Shown here piece after piece: positions 10,225-21,970 of a stretch of 64,000 bases of DNA. How positions within the stretch are numbered: position 1 is the stretch's first letter; each line of letters opens with the position of its first letter. The notes beneath the pieces were generated by a model, which was not told the DNA's origin, did not search any database, and was given only the letters and a program-made list of their open reading frames with translations. The position numbers and the translations under genes are program-made. This stretch comes from Earliella scabrosa (taxonomy: Eukaryota; Basidiomycota; Agaricomycetes; Polyporales; Polyporaceae), in the NCBI GenBank assembly GCA_022605405.1, contig JABYQQ010000003.1:1-64000 (forward strand), given 5' to 3'.

Positions 10225-12624
10225 TTAGCCCAACCGTAACTCTTCAGGGAGGGAGAAGTATAGCTTTGGTAAGAACCGCTTCACCCTCGATCGCACCTCC
10301 ATCTCCTGGTTCTTCTTCGCGGCAAACTTGAGAAGGATGCGCACGGACTCGACGTTCGGCTCCACCCCATCCTTCCTTCCCGTCATCTCCAGACACAGCA
10401 CCTTCATCGCCTCGTCGAGCTTGTCCAGGCGGCACAAGCACTCTAGGAACGTGTTCCAGTTCCGGAGGTTCATCGGGTACTCGATGTCCATGAGCGTCGT
10501 GTAGATGCGGACCGCGACGTCGTACGCCTGGTTGAACGCACACGCGTCCAGAATGATGCTCACGCTCGCGTGGTTGAACGTCCCGGAGGCGAAGAGCTTC
10601 TGCCAGACGCGGACGGCCTCCGCGAAGCACCCCGCGCGCTGGTACGCGTCCATGAGCTGGTTCCAAAGGGGAGGGTCGGGCGTGAACTCGGTGTTCACCG
10701 CGAGCTGGTTGTGCACGCGCGCGAGCGTCGAGGCGATTGTCTTGCGCGCCGTGTCGTCGCCGTCGTCGGTGGTCTCCGCGGCGGCGGCCGTGGCGAGCTG
10801 GGCGAGCTGGCCAATGATGATCGTGTAGACCTTGGAGGTGATCGGGACGCGTTCTTTGCGCATGTCCGCCACGATTTCGAAGTACGATCGGGCTGATGGG
10901 ATGCCGTGCGGCCACGTCTTGAGAGTGCAGAAGGCGTGGAGGATGGCGGCGAAGCTGTCCTCATCCAGTTTGAACCCCTTCTTGCGTTGCGCGGGAGCGG
11001 CGACGAGACGATACATGCGGAAGGCCTCCGAAGGAGTAGGACTGGCGTCCATCAGGAGGATAATTATGCTGGTCATGAGGCGGCGATCAACGGGTACGCT
11101 GTACCGCTGCATATCTTCAACCAACGACACCACGTCAGCCATGCGTTTAGTGGTGTCCCGCCCCGAGGTGAGGGTGCGCAAGAGCAGGGCATATGTTTGC
11201 TGCGCAGGAGGATTAAGAGGGATAGGATGGATTAAGTCCGGTGAAGGGGCGTCGCTAACCCCCGTCTGGTGTCCAGGGACTTGTTGGACAGTTTGAGAAG
11301 CCTTCATGTCATAATGCGAGGTATAGTCCCGGTAGAGCTTAAGAGCTGCGTCGATAGCGTCTTCAGGGGGGTTCGCAAGGCCAGGAGATATGAGGGACTG
11401 TATGGCCACGTGAAGCATATCACCGGATGGTTGAACACCTCCACGAAGTTCAGCTTGGTAGAAGGCCACAATGTCTTTCGCCCTGGACGGACCCATCCCA
11501 CCACGTTTGAGTAGATGCTCCATAACCCGCGTACAGACCAGCGCACCACCTCTGTATTTCACCTGTTTCCTCCATCGTTTTAGGTTACTTGGAGAGAAAT
11601 CGTCGCCCATTACAGCGATGAGGGTGTCGTCTGTGGGATGCAGCCCAGACTGGAGGAACTGCGCAAGAAGTCGAGTGACGTGCGCGTTCGATCCTGTTTG
11701 CGCCGCGGAGGAGAGCTTGTCGTGCATTTGCTGATCCGTGAGGATGCCCCTAGGCTTGCGGAGTGCGCTGATGTAGAGCTGTTCCACCCGTGCCCCCAAG
11801 TCATCGTGCCCTATCTTGTCGTATCCGTTCACGATGAGTTTGGCCAATGACGGGTCATAAGGAAGGCGGGAGTTGCGCATCAGCATGATGACATGCTTCA
11901 TCGTCTCGTAGATGGGGTAAGATGTCGGAGTAGAGGAGCGAAACAAGGCCGATATGAGGATGCTGGCCGTTTCTGGTATCGGCCCCATGGTATCCCGTTC
12001 AAGCCTTTTCCAGCATATACCAATAAGGTGCTCGTCCCTTCGCTCCGCGGCTAGGTCAAGCAGCTGGTGCCATTGGGGAAGCGTGTCCGTCGACTGAACC
12101 TCCTCCATCTTGCCAATGACCGAAAGCCATTCGACGGCGGTCTTCAAGTCGCCTATCTGGAAGAGGCGGTTAAAGATGGCCTGTGCGTACGCACCGACCT
12201 CCTGGTCGAGAAATTGAGCGGTTCGCCGTAGAAGATGCCTGAGCACGGAGTGGTCCTCGTGATACTTGGACACACAGAGGGTGAGGAGGGCCTCTTCGAG
12301 TAGAGTCGGTACAGGTTCCTCGACAAGTGATGGAGTCACTTGGAGGGTCGCGGTTCCCTCCTGGTACGCCATCCAGGCAATGCGAGGGGGTCTTCCACCT
12401 TGGAGAACAGCTTCATGGAGTCGACGTGTCTCCTCGAGGAGTTGTTCGGATGGGGAGAGGACCGGCGGTCTACGACGAGCCGCGCGAGTTAGCTTGGGGT
12501 GTGCTTCGAGGGCATGGTTGTGGACGACGGCGTATGCGAGAGGATGGCCGCAAGAGAAGTGTGATGGGTGTTGGAGACGGGGAATGGTCTGTCTGCCTGC
12601 TACGACTGCTCTCCTCAAGAACAT
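10225..12624 (-). CDS. Pentatricopeptide-repeat (PPR) protein, probably mitochondrial
   Basis: A single intronless frame of 799 residues, unusual in this intron-rich window. The N terminus (MFLRRAVVAGRQTIPRL) is Arg-rich without acidic residues, fitting a mitochondrial presequence. The middle and C-terminal parts are helical pairs with PPR spacing, clearest near the C terminus: PLWNQLMDAYQRAGCFAEAV, then NHASVSIILDACAFNQAYDV, then NWNTFLECLCRLDKLDEAM. PPR proteins bind organellar RNA and act in its processing or translation; the target cannot be told. The C-terminal half has very high GC at third positions, so long antisense frames appear over it. It is divergent from SSS1, whose start lies 283 bases away, so the two share a promoter region. 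Confidence 0.8.
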   Translation of the reverse strand: MFLRRAVVAGRQTIPRLQHPSHFSCGHPLAYAVVHNHALEAHPKLTRAARRRPPVLSPSEQLLEETRRLHEAVLQGGRPPRIAWMAYQEGTATLQVTPSLVEEPVPTLLEEALLTLCVSKYHEDHSVLRHLLRRTAQFLDQEVGAYAQAIFNRLFQIGDLKTAVEWLSVIGKMEEVQSTDTLPQWHQLLDLAAERRDEHLIGICWKRLERDTMGPIPETASILISALFRSSTPTSYPIYETMKHVIMLMRNSRLPYDPSLAKLIVNGYDKIGHDDLGARVEQLYISALRKPRGILTDQQMHDKLSSAAQTGSNAHVTRLLAQFLQSGLHPTDDTLIAVMGDDFSPSNLKRWRKQVKYRGGALVCTRVMEHLLKRGGMGPSRAKDIVAFYQAELRGGVQPSGDMLHVAIQSLISPGLANPPEDAIDAALKLYRDYTSHYDMKASQTVQQVPGHQTGVSDAPSPDLIHPIPLNPPAQQTYALLLRTLTSGRDTTKRMADVVSLVEDMQRYSVPVDRRLMTSIIILLMDASPTPSEAFRMYRLVAAPAQRKKGFKLDEDSFAAILHAFCTLKTWPHGIPSARSYFEIVADMRKERVPITSKVYTIIIGQLAQLATAAAAETTDDGDDTARKTIASTLARVHNQLAVNTEFTPDPPLWNQLMDAYQRAGCFAEAVRVWQKLFASGTFNHASVSIILDACAFNQAYDVAVRIYTTLMDIEYPMNLRNWNTFLECLCRLDKLDEAMKVLCLEMTGRKDGVEPNVESVRILLKFAAKKNQEMEVRSRVKRFLPKLYFSLPEELRLG

Positions 12625-12907
12625 TCATACGGCGCTGGCGGTGCGTTAGTCACCACGTAGCACGCGGGGCAGTACTCAGACATACCTGCTCATCGACCAG
12701 CAGCTTGCAGCGTGCGGAACCGAGGACGGCGTAGGGTGAGGACGCGGTGAAGAGACCAGGCGAGAGGGAGGAGCGCGCGGGCGCCAGAGAGCAGGTCTCG
12801 TGATCGCTCGAGGTCCACGTCGACGAGGGAGCCACGCTTCGCGCCAGCAGCCCTTTCCTCTCCCCACAAAAGTCTCCTCCGTACCGTCTCTCGTCTCGTC
12901 CGCAACC

Positions 12908-13326
12908 ATGTCTGAGAAGCTCAAGGAGTTCGTCGACATCCCCCAGCAGTTCGTCCGCGACGGCAACCAGGTGTGTAGCCTGCCAGACGCTTGCAGAAAT
13001 GACCCTCAATAGCCGCGTTGCAGTTCCTCACCCGGTGCACGAAGCCCTCCCACAAAGGTCTGCCAGGAGAGCAACGAAGCCCAGTCAGAGCCTAACACTT
13101 GTGTGCAGAGTTTGTACAAATCTCCAAGGCTGTCGCTATCGGTTTCGCGGTCATGGGTTTCATTGGATACTTCGTCAAGCTCATCCACATCCCAATGTAC
13201 GTCCCCCCACTGTCCCCCTTCTCCTCACCTACTTATGTCGTTTGTACAGCAACAACATTCTAGTGTGCGTATCATCAGAGTTGTGTTTGTTTCTTCTGCT
13301 TACACTTCCACAGAGGCGGCGCATGA
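12908..13326 (+). CDS. SSS1: Protein transport protein Sec61 subunit gamma
   Basis: Small tail-anchored subunit of the Sec61 translocon in the ER membrane, clamping the Sec61 alpha channel. Five exons (12908-12970, 13024-13057, 13109-13196, 13250-13264, 13314-13326) give 70 residues, the usual size. The protein begins [19 protein letters not shown], continues [13 protein letters not shown] and [20 protein letters not shown] (the single membrane helix), then HIPINNILVGGA at the C terminus. Two exons are only 13-15 bases long, so the gene is easily missed by ORF-based annotation. It is divergent from the PPR gene. Confidence 0.95.
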
Positions 13327-13697
13327 TGTACATTCCTGCGGGCTGCTGGACGCTGCACGTGTACTGTACATACGGGGACTATTTATCACTTTCCTTTCCG
13401 CCATTCCTTCGTCGTGTCGCTCCCTCCGCCTCTCGAAGACAGCGATGAGCTGTACGACGGTTCAAGCGTGGCCGTGCGTTCCATCTCGGCTCGTGTCCAG
13501 CCCTGGCGTTCGTGAGCCAGCGCAACACGAGTGCTGTCTTGCTTGCGGCGGTGACCGTAGGGACGGTGCAAATGCCTGAAACGGGTCCCATGTCCGACTG
13601 GCATGAGTGGCCAGATCTCCGGACTGCGTTTCGTGGCTGCGCCCTGTGTGGTCGGGTTGGTACGTCGCGATACCCCTATCTCATGTTGTGGCCATCT
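13327..13697. other. Convergent 3' region of SSS1 and the seven-helix gene
   Basis: 371 bases between two convergent stop codons. It should hold both 3' untranslated regions. Short open frames exist on both strands but have no recognisable features. Confidence 0.5.
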
Positions 13698-15225
13698 TCA
13701 CACGATTGAGGTCGACGCTGTCATGGGGATCGTCGACTCGATGGACAAACCGGAGATGACTGAAAGGGTGCGACTGGTTCGGCATTCGCTCGATCTGCGG
13801 ACGCTTTCTTCAGGGTCCCACCGTGGCTTGCGATTCCAGTGGAACCAGGCCAGGGCAACGTCCTATGATATTTGTGAGATAGATGCGCGTAGAGATTCCT
13901 CACCAAGGACTTACCTTTTGCAAACCGAAGATGAGGAAGGCGGCCAGCGGAAGGGCGGCCTGGATCATGTAGGCGAAGGCATTGGGATTCCGCTGCAGGT
14001 CCATGATACACACTCTGAGGCAGGTGCTCAATATGTTGACCCCTACATATACGTGAAGCGGACGTACCCAAGTGCCAAAGCCGTGTAGACGAGGAAAAGA
14101 GCAGCCTGCAAGCGAGACCAATTGTCAAAATGGTACATAGATGACGTTCAGGTGGCAAGCACTCACTCTGCACCATGGAGACAGCGATGGCTTCTTCGAG
14201 TCGACCAGCGGGAAGTCTCTCTTGATGATTTGTCGCCCGCGGAAGTATTTGATGGCGGTCGCAACTGTTCAACCAATCTGAGCATCGTTTCGTTCGACCA
14301 CAACCGGTGAGCTCTCACATTCGAGCAGGATGATGAGAACCAAGAATATGCTGCAAAAGATAGGCACAGCGAACATTTGACTATCGGTGCGGTAACGGTC
14401 AGCACAAAACCGTCTCTTTAGACGAACAACGCCAACGTACAATTGCCCGTTCGTGAGACCGCAGTACAGCCCGTTCTTAACTTGTACCCAATCCGGATGC
14501 TGGCGACCAACCTGTCGATTCCTATCAGAGATGAGGATCGGAGAGGCTGGCCGAGTTACGCACATATACTGCCGACACGGCAAACGCAACGAAGGTCAAG
14601 TAAGGAGGGATAATGATCTGACCAGCCCGCCGATTTGTGAGAGGGCGAAGCAAGCGACGTCCAGAGCATACAGGACGTACCGCGGTCATCTTCAACCAGC
14701 CCGGGATGCCTGCGAGCCGCGCTTCCTTCCACGGCTCCCAAAACGTGCTCCATATCTAGCCCATCTCATCGGCCAACTGCCCACTCGAGCCAGAGGATCC
14801 AAGGATGAAACTTACCTGGAGCACCACCTCGAACCCGGCTACAACAGCCCTGTATGCTTGTCTGTCAGAATACGAACGATAGCGGGGTGTCAAAGGGCAC
14901 CGACATGGGAGGCGCAGCGTAATTCATTGCTGCTTGAGCTAAGCATAGCTCAAACGGCGGGTTGTCTAACAGATTGCCCCCGCCGTAAATTCTGGGCGCT
15001 TTGCATTAGCCTCGGACATAGACACGGAGCAAGGGGGACTCACAGAAGACAGTAGATTATAGAATACACTATCCATGTCATGCAGAAGTTGACAACCGTC
15101 GGGTGCCTCTTCGCCGTCTTAGAGAACGTGAATGTCGCAACCAGGATCGGCAGGCCAATGTGCCCGCCGACGAGGTGAATGGCGAAAAAGACCGGGGTAA
15201 GGTATCGCAAGTCCGGCGGCGGCAT
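13698..15225 (-). CDS. Orphan seven-transmembrane (GPCR-like) membrane protein
   Basis: A multi-exon gene (about ten short exons) read from ATG 15225 to TGA 13698. It begins MPPPDLRYLTPVFFAIHLVG, then GGHIGLPILVATFTFSKTAK, RRHPTVVNFCMTWIVYSIIY-like helices, PPFELCLAQAAMNYAAPPM, AVVAGFEVVLQIW, IIIPPYLTFVAFAVSAVY, FAVPIFCSIFLVLIILLE, AALFLVYTALALG and AYMIQAALPLAAFLIFGLQK. Hydrophobic segments alternate with short basic loops, giving about seven helices and a cytoplasmic tail. I recall this as a large, poorly characterised receptor-like family of mushroom fungi. It does not look like the STE3 pheromone receptors. Ligand and function are unknown. Exon joins were read by frame and hydrophobicity, so small errors are possible. 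Confidence 0.7.
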
Positions 15226-16200
15226 ATCTAGGATTGTATCGCGACCGGATGTGAGCTGAGCTCCAGCCTGAGTTGACCAGCATAACCTCGGGCCTAGGCA
15301 CACAGGCCGAAAGGCTGAGGCACCCAATCGAACAGGGCTGCGCACCTTTCAATATCGTTCACAAGCGGGGGAGTCCGTTGTCGGAACCGTCACCCCGGCA
15401 ACGAGCTCGTCACGTAGAATGGTCGTGCAGGAGATCAACTCCTGTGTATCCGGGCGGCCGTGGCGTTGTACGTCCAGAACCAGAGACAGAGAGTAGAGAG
15501 CGTGGGTGTAGCAGCTGCCAGTGCTGCTGGTAGGGAGAGGGACCTCAGGACGTGCGTGCGTCCGCACAGGCGACCTTCATAGGGTGCGGCGAGAGCGAAA
15601 GAAGGCCAGAAGCGCGATGGCGTCGTTCGGGGTTGTATGATAACAGTGATCACTGACGCACTGGCCACCAGATGAGTGATCACAGCCAGTGCGGCGTGCG
15701 CTGGGCGGTGTCCCGCCCAAACATCACTCTGCCATGTAGATCACAGATCTGACATATGTGGTCACCGTGTTCGGGGCATCTTTAGACAGATACGGATTTT
15801 CACCTGACAAGGCAAATCACCCAGTACTTATTCGTTCCTGTGATTGACATGAGGCTGTAGTCTCCAGTAGTCTCCGTACGGTGATCTTGTAGACCCGGCC
15901 CAGACTTTGATCGGGTACCAGGGAACTTGGACAGATGATCGGGAATACAGTGCAGATTGACTTCACAGCCAGTAGTGTCGAGCAGCCTGGATTTGCCTTG
16001 CCGAGTGCGGGACACGATCTCGCATACTCAGTAGCACGATATGCACGAACCTCCTTCAAGCGGGATCGGGAAGTATGTTGGCAGTGCGAGAGTCGCCCAC
16101 CGGGGCCCGAAGCAAGTCAGCAAAATAGCCATCTGACTGCGGTGAGTTATGTAGTGCGCGTGGGAGTATTGTAGTGGTATATCAGAAGGATACAGTAGGT
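15226..16200. other. Intergenic region upstream of the seven-helix gene
   Basis: 975 bases between the seven-helix gene start and the COG1 stop, both on the minus strand. No gene is supported; open frames are short and featureless. It should contain the promoter of the seven-helix gene, but I see no clear TATA element near its start. Confidence 0.5.
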
Positions 16201-19200
16201 CTAACGGACTGTGGTGCCGCCCACGAGGAGCAGACCGAATCGTGGGGGTGTTTTCACAAGGTCCAGTGCAGGTTCGAACCGTTGTTCGATCGCCGGTGTG
16301 CCGTAGTGGAGTAGACTCGACGGCTTCTCCGACTTCGAGCTCGGCGTAGTGGGCTCTGCTTCTCGTGGAGGTGGTGAGGGCAACAGTCCAGCAAACAGGT
16401 TCTGTGTTCTTGAGAGATACTCCCGAACGGTGGTCGCTAACATACTTGGCGACGACGCTGCCGTGGAGGAAAGTAGCTGGAAGAAACTATCAGTAAGGGG
16501 ACCTCGGTAAGAGGTCAACATCCTTACCAGTTGTTGGCGCGTGATAGTCGTAGCTATGCGGTCAGAGAACTGAGAGTTCTCATCGCTCCAAAGTTGATCC
16601 AGCATCTGGAGGAATATGAGGTCCCATAGCGCCTGCAGGCCGGGAGCATACGCTATTGCATCTTGTTCCGACACGTCAAGGTACGCAGCAGTAAATCGCC
16701 GAAGGGTGGATCCCGCTTGACGCTTCCGACGGTCATCATCAAGGCAGACGCCCAGCTGCTGCAGCTCTGAGGAGAGTGACAACAACGCTTGGGTCAATGC
16801 AGGTGATGGACGCGTGGGGAGTGCGGCGTCTTCTGTGCGACGTGAGAATGCATCGGGAAACGCAGCGGTAGAGGTCTCACCTGTTGCAAGCTGGCTCCTT
16901 CCTGAGCTGTCGATCAAGTTCTCCTTGAGAATCCGAGCCACGATCTTTTCTTGCCATGACTGCATGAGCTCCAGGTATAGACTGCTGAGCTGTTCTCGAG
17001 ACACTGCATGGGAAGTGTCAGAAGAAGCCTGTATATCGGAGCTGGTTGCCAACCTTCAATGGATGATGGACTGCAGCCTACTCGTGGGAAGAAATCAGAG
17101 GACGAAGTTAACTCTTGACAGATCCTCGCCACGAATAACGAGCTTCGCGATGAAGACTCTGGGGAAAGTCAGGGACATCATCATGCAATGGTGTGTTGTG
17201 CACCCACCGTGACCTGCTGCGCTCTTGCCGAGCACCTCGCATATCTTTGCAGCCGAAGCCTGCGCATCTGCTCGATAGCATGTCGACAGCTGCCCGACCA
17301 GGGAACTGGAAAGGATATCAGTTTTAGGATCCAAGCAATTATGAAGCACTCGCCTCCCGTTCTCCCCGGTCTTGAGCATGACTGCGAGATCTCTTTGGAT
17401 ATCCGACGCATGACGCTCAAGCACGGTCATGGCAGCCTCCAACAACGGTGTGCGCCCTGCTAGTTGTTGTCGCAGAGTAGATTTGTACTTCGCAAATTGT
17501 ATAGCAGCTGCGGAACTTTGCACGCCGGCCTGAAGTATCGAAGGTATCGAGGATGCATGGAATAGGTGCTCGATAGGTCGCATGTCTAAAGCCTAGCATT
17601 GAGCACGATTCCGTGTCGAATATATGACAACATACCGTACGGGTTCTCATTGCCAGCCTGTTCCAAGGCCTGCGTGGCAGAGTCGATGGCGTCCCGGAAT
17701 GAGCTCACCAACGCGTCCAATGCCCCCCTCCAGACAGACGTAGCTTGGTTTTGGCATGCAGAATCAATGATGGATTCAATCTCATGTCGCTCGGGTGACT
17801 CCAAACCATCCGCGCCCTTAAGCCAGGATAGTAAGGAAGTCCGGACGTCCCAGACTTCTCGAACGCTATCGAGACCGGCGAACCAGTCCGCAACGGCACT
17901 TCGAGCATCCTGGACAGCTCTCTTGAACCAGCTCTCCAACTTGTCTCGTAGGTGTGGTTGCAGGGTAGGCGTCATGACGGCGGCCCCGTCGATGTATGGT
18001 TTGTAAGTGCGGATGCTCTGGGGAAGTAGGAGGAAATGGCTCGAGGAAGGTAGCGTCGTTAGAAGGATCTGAGTAGACAGCTGGAGCTCTGTAGGTAGAG
18101 CTCCGGGGTCGTCTGAAGGTGCTTGGAAGAATTGCAGCGCAAGCTTCATCAGCGGTGGACTTGATGATTCGCTGTCAGCGAACATGCACCGGGCGGTATG
18201 GACGGTGCGCGCAATCGCATCCAGGACCGCTTCCACCTTCTGCTTCGTCTCCCGAACCGCAACCTTACGTGGTCGATGAGGACCCTTGCCATTGGGCTTA
18301 GCGTCGCCATTCGCAGAAGTGGATGCAGTTCGGTTGAGCATGCCAGAGAGTGTCTTCGTACGCTGAGCGAGGTATATAGAGAGGGTCTCTGGTAGAGGCC
18401 GCGACTCGAGGAGATGTAAGGTCAACAAAGTCGCACAAACCTCCTGTAAGATGATCAGATCGTGGTTCAATAAGTGCGCTAGGTGAAACTTACCCCCGGA
18501 GAGCTATCTGGCTCTCGAAGCGAAAGCGTGGCTCTGTGAGAGATTTGAGAGCGAAAGGGCGTTATCGTGTCCCATTGCCGTTGTACGAGCGGCATTTGTT
18601 CCTAGGAGAGAGATGTGTACGTTGGCATCCGGATATGAGGAAGAGCACGACACGTACCATGACATCAATGCCATACGCCTGCCAGCTCTGATCGTCATCC
18701 TCCTGTGACAGAGCGCGATGTACCACCCGCGCTAGGAGGAATAACCACGCCGCGTTCAAATATGATTTCCGTTCCATCAAACGCCACAGGTGTTCTGGTG
18801 CGTCCAGCAGGAGCTTCACATGGGCAGATAGCGACTGCAAGGCTTGCAGGTGCTTGTCTAGGCGTGTTATGCAGTATAAGGGCAGGGTTGGACGGAATCC
18901 AAGTTCACGAGCGACATACCTTCGCCGGTAGCCGTGCGTTTGGAAGCGCGAACTGAGCTTATGGCGTTCACGGTATCCCGCATCTCTTCCAGGGCGGTCA
19001 ATACATGTTTGGAAGATTTCGCCAAAGCAAGGATAGAGGTCGAGGCCTGTAGGAGATCGCGGTAACGTTCCCTGCGCTTTCATCACACCTCTGAACGCCG
19101 CGACATCGTCATTGGAAAGAAGTGAACGTACCCAACCATCAACCGAAGCTCTTCCTGTTTCGCGTCCGCATCCGCCCTGTGCATCGAGTTCACTACAGTC

Positions 19201-19489
19201 CACGACACCACGTTGCGTGCGTATTCAATTACCTTAGCCTTTGCTGCACCATTCTGACCTCAGATATAGTATGTCTTGCAAACAGGTCATCGGGATCCAT
19301 TCCGCTCATGTTGGCGAGACTGTCCAGCTTCTGAGACGAGGACGTAGAGCGGGCCGAGGGTCGTCGGGGAATGTCGGTAGGTTGTGCTGAGGGCCGCTTC
19401 GGAGTAGGGGGTAAAGTTGGACCATTTTGACGAGTAGCGTCAGGAAGGGCTTGGAGGGCCACTGACCCAGAAGAAGGTCGGCGGGCCAT
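16201..19489 (-). CDS. COG1: Conserved oligomeric Golgi complex subunit 1
   Basis: COG1 is a lobe A subunit of the eight-part tether for retrograde vesicles at the Golgi. The N-terminal exon reads MARRPSSGSV and then SGMDPDDLFARHTISEVRMV. Short exons continue with ADADAKQEELRLMVG and ERYRDLLQASTSILALAKSS, the family hallmark. Then come HLQALQSLSAHVKLLLDAPE, SYLNAAWLFLLARVVHRAL and a helical body to GLLLVGGTTVR. At least eight exons; early junctions are at 19233/19176, 19132/19071, 18920/18857, 18658/18601, 18494/18443 and 17636/17585. The join around 17050-17130 is not resolved by eye. The start is the first true ATG of the open frame. Confidence 0.88.
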
Positions 19490-19848
19490 AAATGCACGGG
19501 GACTGAGAGCGGGGTGCACTTGAGCAAGCGCAGGTAGACAGGACTGGACAGCGAACCAAGGCTGTATCTAGCTAGGCGCTCACTAACGGCCACGGCGGGC
19601 GTCTGGGAAATCCAACCGGAGCAGTGGAGAGTTTTGCAAGCACTGGCATGGACGGTACGAAATGGATACGCGCAATGCATGGCACGCTGTTCTGCGCTGA
19701 CCTGTATGAGTAGGCATTAGGTAACCACATACTCAGTCTTGGGGACGCGACGCGATCCGACACGTTTTATTAGGCGCTCGTACATACACACGAGAAAATG
19801 GTAGATTGAATATATGGACAGGACTGGAGGATGAGCCAATGTACGTCA
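19490..19848. other. Spacer between COG1 and the TMEM115-like gene
   Basis: 359 bases upstream of COG1 and downstream of the TMEM115-like gene, both on the minus strand. It should contain the COG1 promoter and the 3' untranslated region of its neighbour. I see no additional gene. Confidence 0.45.
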
Positions 19849-21163
19849 TCAGGTCTCTGTACCACTGTCGGCAATGTCTTTCGACGACCCTTCGCTAGGA
19901 ACAGGCTTCGATGGCGGTGGTACTGCAGCAGCAGAGGGGCCAGAGCGAGAAGGAGCGGCAGAGCCATTCGCGGCACGCTGAGGTGCAGGTGACGAGGAAG
20001 CAACCCGCTGGTCGAGTGCTTTGAGGGCCATCGCGCTGCAGATAGGATGAGTTTACCATCATCTGCAGAATATATGCGACCTTAGACTGACCGTCTTCGC
20101 TCGGCCTCCGCACGAGCGCCGCCAGGAAGCTGGCTATACCCTCCAGATTCGATGTCTGCACCACCTCCAGGAATGAGGTGGAACTTGTTTGCGACCGTAT
20201 AGGCAACGTTCGACAGGATCGTGATTGGCCCACTGGAGGGTGGTATAAGTGTATTGTCCGCGCAGAGAAGATTGTACTCACTGAATGAATGGAGGGAACC
20301 AGCTCACGAATGCAAACGTCTCGCTTCGGTCGCCGTATGTCGGTCCTCCGCTCAATATCTCGCCGGTGTTCTTCTTGTAGAAACGGAGCCATATGTATGA
20401 TACCAACCACCCAAACTGGATCACAATAAAGGGAACCTGGAAGCCTAGGATGCACATGACGGTCGAAAACGTCACGTACGCCATAGGAAGCGTCTTCATC
20501 GGCCGCGTGGTCAATGTTGTGATATGCACACACTGCAGAGGAAGAACATACCTTCACACGAGCTTTGAACACGCCCAGAACTTGGACGTGGTGTTCGGGT
20601 ATGATTTGTGTGAAACCAACGAGTACTCCGATCTGCAGTGCCATCTGGCCATGATATTGGTGCCCGTAGCTGTGATAGCGCTGAGCATAGATGGGGGGTT
20701 TCGGATGGAGGATACGTACAGGAACACCGGGTTTGCAAACAACGCGAACTCCAACCAATTCACCACAACCGCGATGATGTTGGAGACGACAATCGTCACC
20801 GCGACGAATTTGGCGGTCTCAACCGCTCCCCATAGTCGCTCCAGATAGCGCAATGATGGAGGAATTACAATGAGGGTAAAGATTAGCTAGAAGGCAGAAT
20901 CAGAATATGACTCTCATTTCCGCGAATGCAACCCACACCTCTATGACTGTGCTTTCCACGAACGCGGACGTAAGGAAGGTCCAGGGATAGAACAGACAGG
21001 ACCCGGGAACGAGGACCAAATATGGCGCGGAGAATGCCTCGTCGCTTGACCATCGTAGGAAATAGTAGAGCAGGGAGAAGAGGACAGTGGCAGCGGTGAT
21101 GGCACGGGTTGCTGGAGGTATTGACGATACAAGTTGCAATGGCGCGAGGGAGAGGACGGCCAT
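19849..21163 (-). CDS. TMEM115-type (rhomboid-like, DUF1751) Golgi membrane protein
   Basis: The first exon (from ATG 21163) reads MAVLSLAPLQLVSSIPPATR, then ITAATVLFSLLYYFLRW and YLVLVPGSCLFYPWTFLTSA, the typical opening of the TMEM115 family. This family has a rhomboid-like fold without catalytic residues and acts in retrograde Golgi traffic. Later exons give ERLWGAVETAKFVAVTIVVS, MALQIGVLVGFTQIIPEHHV, GFQVPFIVIQFGWLVSYIWL and RSETFAFVSWFPPFIQ. There are about six membrane segments. The cytoplasmic tail is rich in Ala, Pro and Ser and ends IADSGTET. Several short introns separate the exons. The membrane core matches the family well; the tail is disordered. Confidence 0.85.
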
Positions 21164-21402
21164 GGTGATTCTAGGACAACACTATCTTCACAAAGGCATT
21201 CGTGAGTGCACCACCAAGCGTGCAAGGGACCGAGAACCGAGCTGCGCTGTGCAGGAGAGCAGGAGGAGGACCAGGCCGAGGACGACGGAGACGAGCAGAG
21301 CTGCGCGAGGCGCCCTAGCCTGTCACGCTCTTCTCAGCCCAGCCTGCGTGACCCGTGACAAGACGCCTTCATGACCTGAACGACCACCACGCCCTCCGGA
21401 CC

Positions 21403-21970
21403 ATGTCCTCGGAGTACGACTTCCGTCCCGGAGGCTCCCTCAAGCTCAAGGGGGGAGTTACCGATGGCGGTGTAGTGAAGAAGTGAGTGTCGGTCCGTAC
21501 GCGCATTGCGTGCCTTGCTGACGGAACATAGGAAGAAGAAATCCAAGTCGAAAGACAAAGAGAAAGCCGCTTCGCCTGACGAAGACCGCGTCAAAGCTCT
21601 CGAGCGGGCTATCCAGGAGGATGCGGCCAAGTCTGCGTCGCCCTCAGGCAGTGGGCGCAACTCACCTGCAGTTGCAAGTGGCAGTAGCAGCAGCGACCGC
21701 AAGACTGCCGCGGAGAGGAGATTTGAGGAGGTGCAAAGGAAGAGGGTGCGTGCATTGCGCTCTGTTACGCGCTCATGGCTCTGAGGACGACCACCAGCTG
21801 GCAGCGAAGGTGGCGAGGTTGGCGAACAAGAGTCACAAGGATCGCGTCAACGAGTTCAATTCTAAGCTCGAGGCTCTCAGTGAACACCACGACATCCCCA
21901 AGGTACGTCCCCGTCATGAATGTGTCTCCAGGCTCCTCATGTTTGGTTGGCGCAGGTTGGACCTGGTTAA
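21403..21970 (+). CDS. FAM32A-like nuclear protein
   Basis: Four exons (21403-21482, 21532-21745, 21798-21902, 21956-21970) join into 138 codons. The protein starts SSEYDFRPGGSLKLKGG, has a Lys-rich segment (VKKKKKSKSKDKEK), a Ser-rich linker, and ends with the conserved block KSHKDRVNEFNSKLEALSEH, HDIPKVGPG. The HDIPKVGPG end is the family hallmark and sits across the last intron, so the last exon is only five codons. Human FAM32A is known from spliceosome structures as a factor acting near exon ligation. That role here is inferred from homology. Confidence 0.9.

Noticed and set aside
10244..10964. Long frames over the PPR gene (223 residues minus strand in another phase, and plus-strand frames)
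   Set aside because: Shadows caused by the high third-position GC of the PPR gene; their Arg/Ala/His-rich translations have no features.
13721..14272. 183-residue minus-strand frame
   Set aside because: Runs through several exons and introns of the seven-helix gene in the wrong phase; the hydrophobic helices appear only in the spliced frame.
13698..15225. Pheromone receptor (STE3) identity for the seven-helix gene
   Set aside because: No STE3-type motifs in the helices, and no pheromone-like CaaX small gene was seen beside it.
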